Assembly: GCA_905479515.1 (NCBI GenBank)
Contig: CAJQMX010000025.1
Span: 66,180 to 130,179, forward strand
Direction of reading: 5' to 3'
DNA: 64,000 bases
Source: an uncultured Parasphingopyxis sp.
GTDB taxonomy: Bacteria; Pseudomonadota; Alphaproteobacteria; Sphingomonadales; Sphingomonadaceae
A program made the position numbers and the translations under genes. The notes beneath the pieces were generated by a model. The model was not told where the DNA came from and did not search any database. It saw only the letters and a program-made list of their open reading frames with translations. Numbering within the stretch: the first letter of the stretch is position 1; the number at the start of each line of letters is the position of its first letter. Positions 62,930 through 64,000 of the stretch are shown here, piece by piece.

Positions 62930-64000
62930 GTAACCGTCCGGCGTTGACGCCCTTGACCCGATCAGGCTTTCCAGTTCCAGGGCAGCAGCTCTTGGATTTG
63001 GGTGATCTTGTGGTCAGCGATCCGGGACAGGACATCGCAGAGCCAGGCTTGTGGATCCACGTCATTGAGCCTTGCGGTCTCGATCAGGGTGTAGGCGATA
63101 GCAGCGGCATGTCCTCCGCCCTCGGATCCTGCAAACAACCAGTTCTTTCGCCCGATAGCCAGGCCCCGCATGCCGCGCTCTGCCGCATTGTTGTCGATTT
63201 CAATGTTCCCGTTTGAGATATAGACCTCGAGCCTTGGCATGCGTGTCAGGGCATACCGGATGGCCTTGGCCAGGTCCGACTTGCCCGAGATCTTCGGCAG
63301 TTCAGATTGCAGCCAGCTGATGAGGTCATCGAACACCGGCCGGGCTTTTGCCTGGCGCATTTCAACACGTCTGTCTGGCGGCTGGCCGCGGGCTTCGGCT
63401 TCGACCGCGAAGAGCGCCGCAATGCGCGCCACCGCTTCGGTTGCAACAGCTGAACCGGTCGCCTTGGCGATGTCGAAGAACTTGCGTCTTATATGGGCCA
63501 GACAGGCGACTTCGGTGATCCTGCCGGACCGGTAAAGTTCTTCGAACCCTGCATAGCCATCGGCATGCATGAACCCGGAGTATCCCTTCAGGTGCTCTGC
63601 GGGGCGGATGCCTTTGCGGTCCATACTGAACCGGTAGAACGCCGCTGGCGGTGCGACCGATCCGTGAGGTCTCTCGTCGCGCGCATAGACCCAGACCCTG
63701 CCGGTCTTCGTCTTGCCGCTGCCGGGCGCCAGCACGTTGACCGGCGTATCATCGGCATGGATCGCAGCGCCCGCGCGCACATGCTGCCCAATCGCCTCAG
63801 CCAGCGGCTCAAGCAGTGCTGTCGACTTGCCAACCCAGTCGGCCATTGTCGAGCGTTCAAGCTCAAGCCCTTCCCGGGCATAGATCTGGCTCTGCCGGTA
63901 GAGTGGCAGGTGGTCGGCATACTTGGAGACGAGGACATGCGCGAGCAGGCCCGGGCCGGGGCGACCGCGTTCGATCGGGCGACTGGGAAGCGGGGCCTGG
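62930..64000 (-). mobile_element. IS66-family insertion sequence (partial, runs off the window)
   Basis: The transposase gene occupies 62962 to the edge. The sequence GTAACCGTCCGG at 62930 has the GTAA start typical of IS66 terminal inverted repeats and is the likely element end, 32 bases beyond the transposase stop. The other end and the accessory genes tnpA/tnpB lie outside the window. Confidence 0.7.
62962..64000 (-). CDS. tnpC: IS66-family transposase TnpC, N-terminus outside window
   Basis: The minus-strand frame is open from 62962 to base 64000, giving 346 residues of the C-terminal part. It shows the IS66 landmarks: YRQSQIYAREGLELERSTMADWVG, HADDTPVNVLAPG, HADGYAGFEELYRSG, CLAHIRRKFFD and the terminal IDNNAAERGMRGLAIGRKNWLFAGSEGGG. 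The catalytic acids of the DDE set fall in the HADDTP, HADGYAG and NNAAER blocks. No frameshift was seen in this part, so the element may be intact. Confidence 0.92.
   Translation of the reverse strand, partial: QAPLPSRPIERGRPGPGLLAHVLVSKYADHLPLYRQSQIYAREGLELERSTMADWVGKSTALLEPLAEAIGQHVRAGAAIHADDTPVNVLAPGSGKTKTGRVWVYARDERPHGSVAPPAAFYRFSMDRKGIRPAEHLKGYSGFMHADGYAGFEELYRSGRITEVACLAHIRRKFFDIAKATGSAVATEAVARIAALFAVEAEARGQPPDRRVEMRQAKARPVFDDLISWLQSELPKISGKSDLAKAIRYALTRMPRLEVYISNGNIEIDNNAAERGMRGLAIGRKNWLFAGSEGGGHAAAIAYTLIETARLNDVDPQAWLCDVLSRIADHKITQIQELLPWNWKA

Noticed and set aside
1..64000. CRISPR arrays, tRNA or rRNA genes
   Set aside because: Looked for regular repeat-spacer patterns and tRNA-like cloverleaf signals by eye and found none; a dedicated scan was not possible.

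Overview
The window reads as a metal-resistance and mobile-DNA region of an alphaproteobacterium. The main pointers are the conjugation set (RlxS-like relaxase, TraG, TraF-like peptidase, DUF736, ParB, ArdA), the CopA/B/C/D and CsoR copper genes, and the ACR3 arsenic genes. Such sets are common in Maricaulales/Hyphomonadales and Sphingomonadales; the sequence alone does not decide between them. No rRNA, tRNA or core housekeeping gene was seen, so nearly everything looks accessory.

Layout. (1) 1-4555: a defence-like cassette beside a tyrosine integrase. It holds a partial sce7726-type protein, a beta-family protein, a fused XRE/ImmA protein and a DUF6932-like protein, with a perfect inverted repeat at the cassette promoter. 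(2) 4556-6070: degraded DNA. (3) 6071-32257: a large copper island. It has a multicopper oxidase and CopB, a P1B-1 ATPase, CopC/CopD, a CsoR repressor, a CusCBA-type RND pump with CusF-like proteins, an ATP-grasp protein, a DUF305 protein and small His-rich exported proteins. Four CsoR-type boxes divide it into transcription units. A degraded IS5-type element sits inside it and an IS630 fragment ends it. (4) 33049-43801: a divalent-metal efflux block (P1B-4 ATPase, CzcA/B/C, His-rich exported protein, MerR regulator, CDF transporter, two methyltransferase-like membrane proteins). Two MerR-type promoters with 19-bp spacers put both arms under the MerR protein. (5) 43875-53230: a conjugation/mobilisation module on the minus strand. 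(6) 53788-57065: a retron-like system with a structured candidate msr-msd region, an XRE regulator, a reverse transcriptase carrying both retron hallmarks (NAxxH and VTG) and an uncharacterised 502-residue putative effector. (7) 57160-61591: an arsenic operon (ArsR, lipoprotein, AlgE-like porin, ACR3, MntP-like pump, ArsC, possible ArsH remnant) with a perfect 22-bp palindrome after arsR. (8) 61592-64000: an unknown membrane protein and a partial IS66 transposase running off the edge.

How the genes work together. Cu(I) is detected by CsoR. It is pumped from the cytoplasm by the P1B-1 ATPase, oxidised in the periplasm by CopA, handled by CopC/CusF/His-rich proteins and expelled by CusCBA. Divalent ions are handled by P1B-4, CDF and Czc under MerR control, and arsenate/arsenite by ArsC/ACR3. 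The most novel item is the retron-like locus with its unrecognised effector. Several reading frames (a DUF5676-like gene, the first methyltransferase-like gene) look disturbed by single-base indels, and the ParB gene looks fused to the small gene before it.
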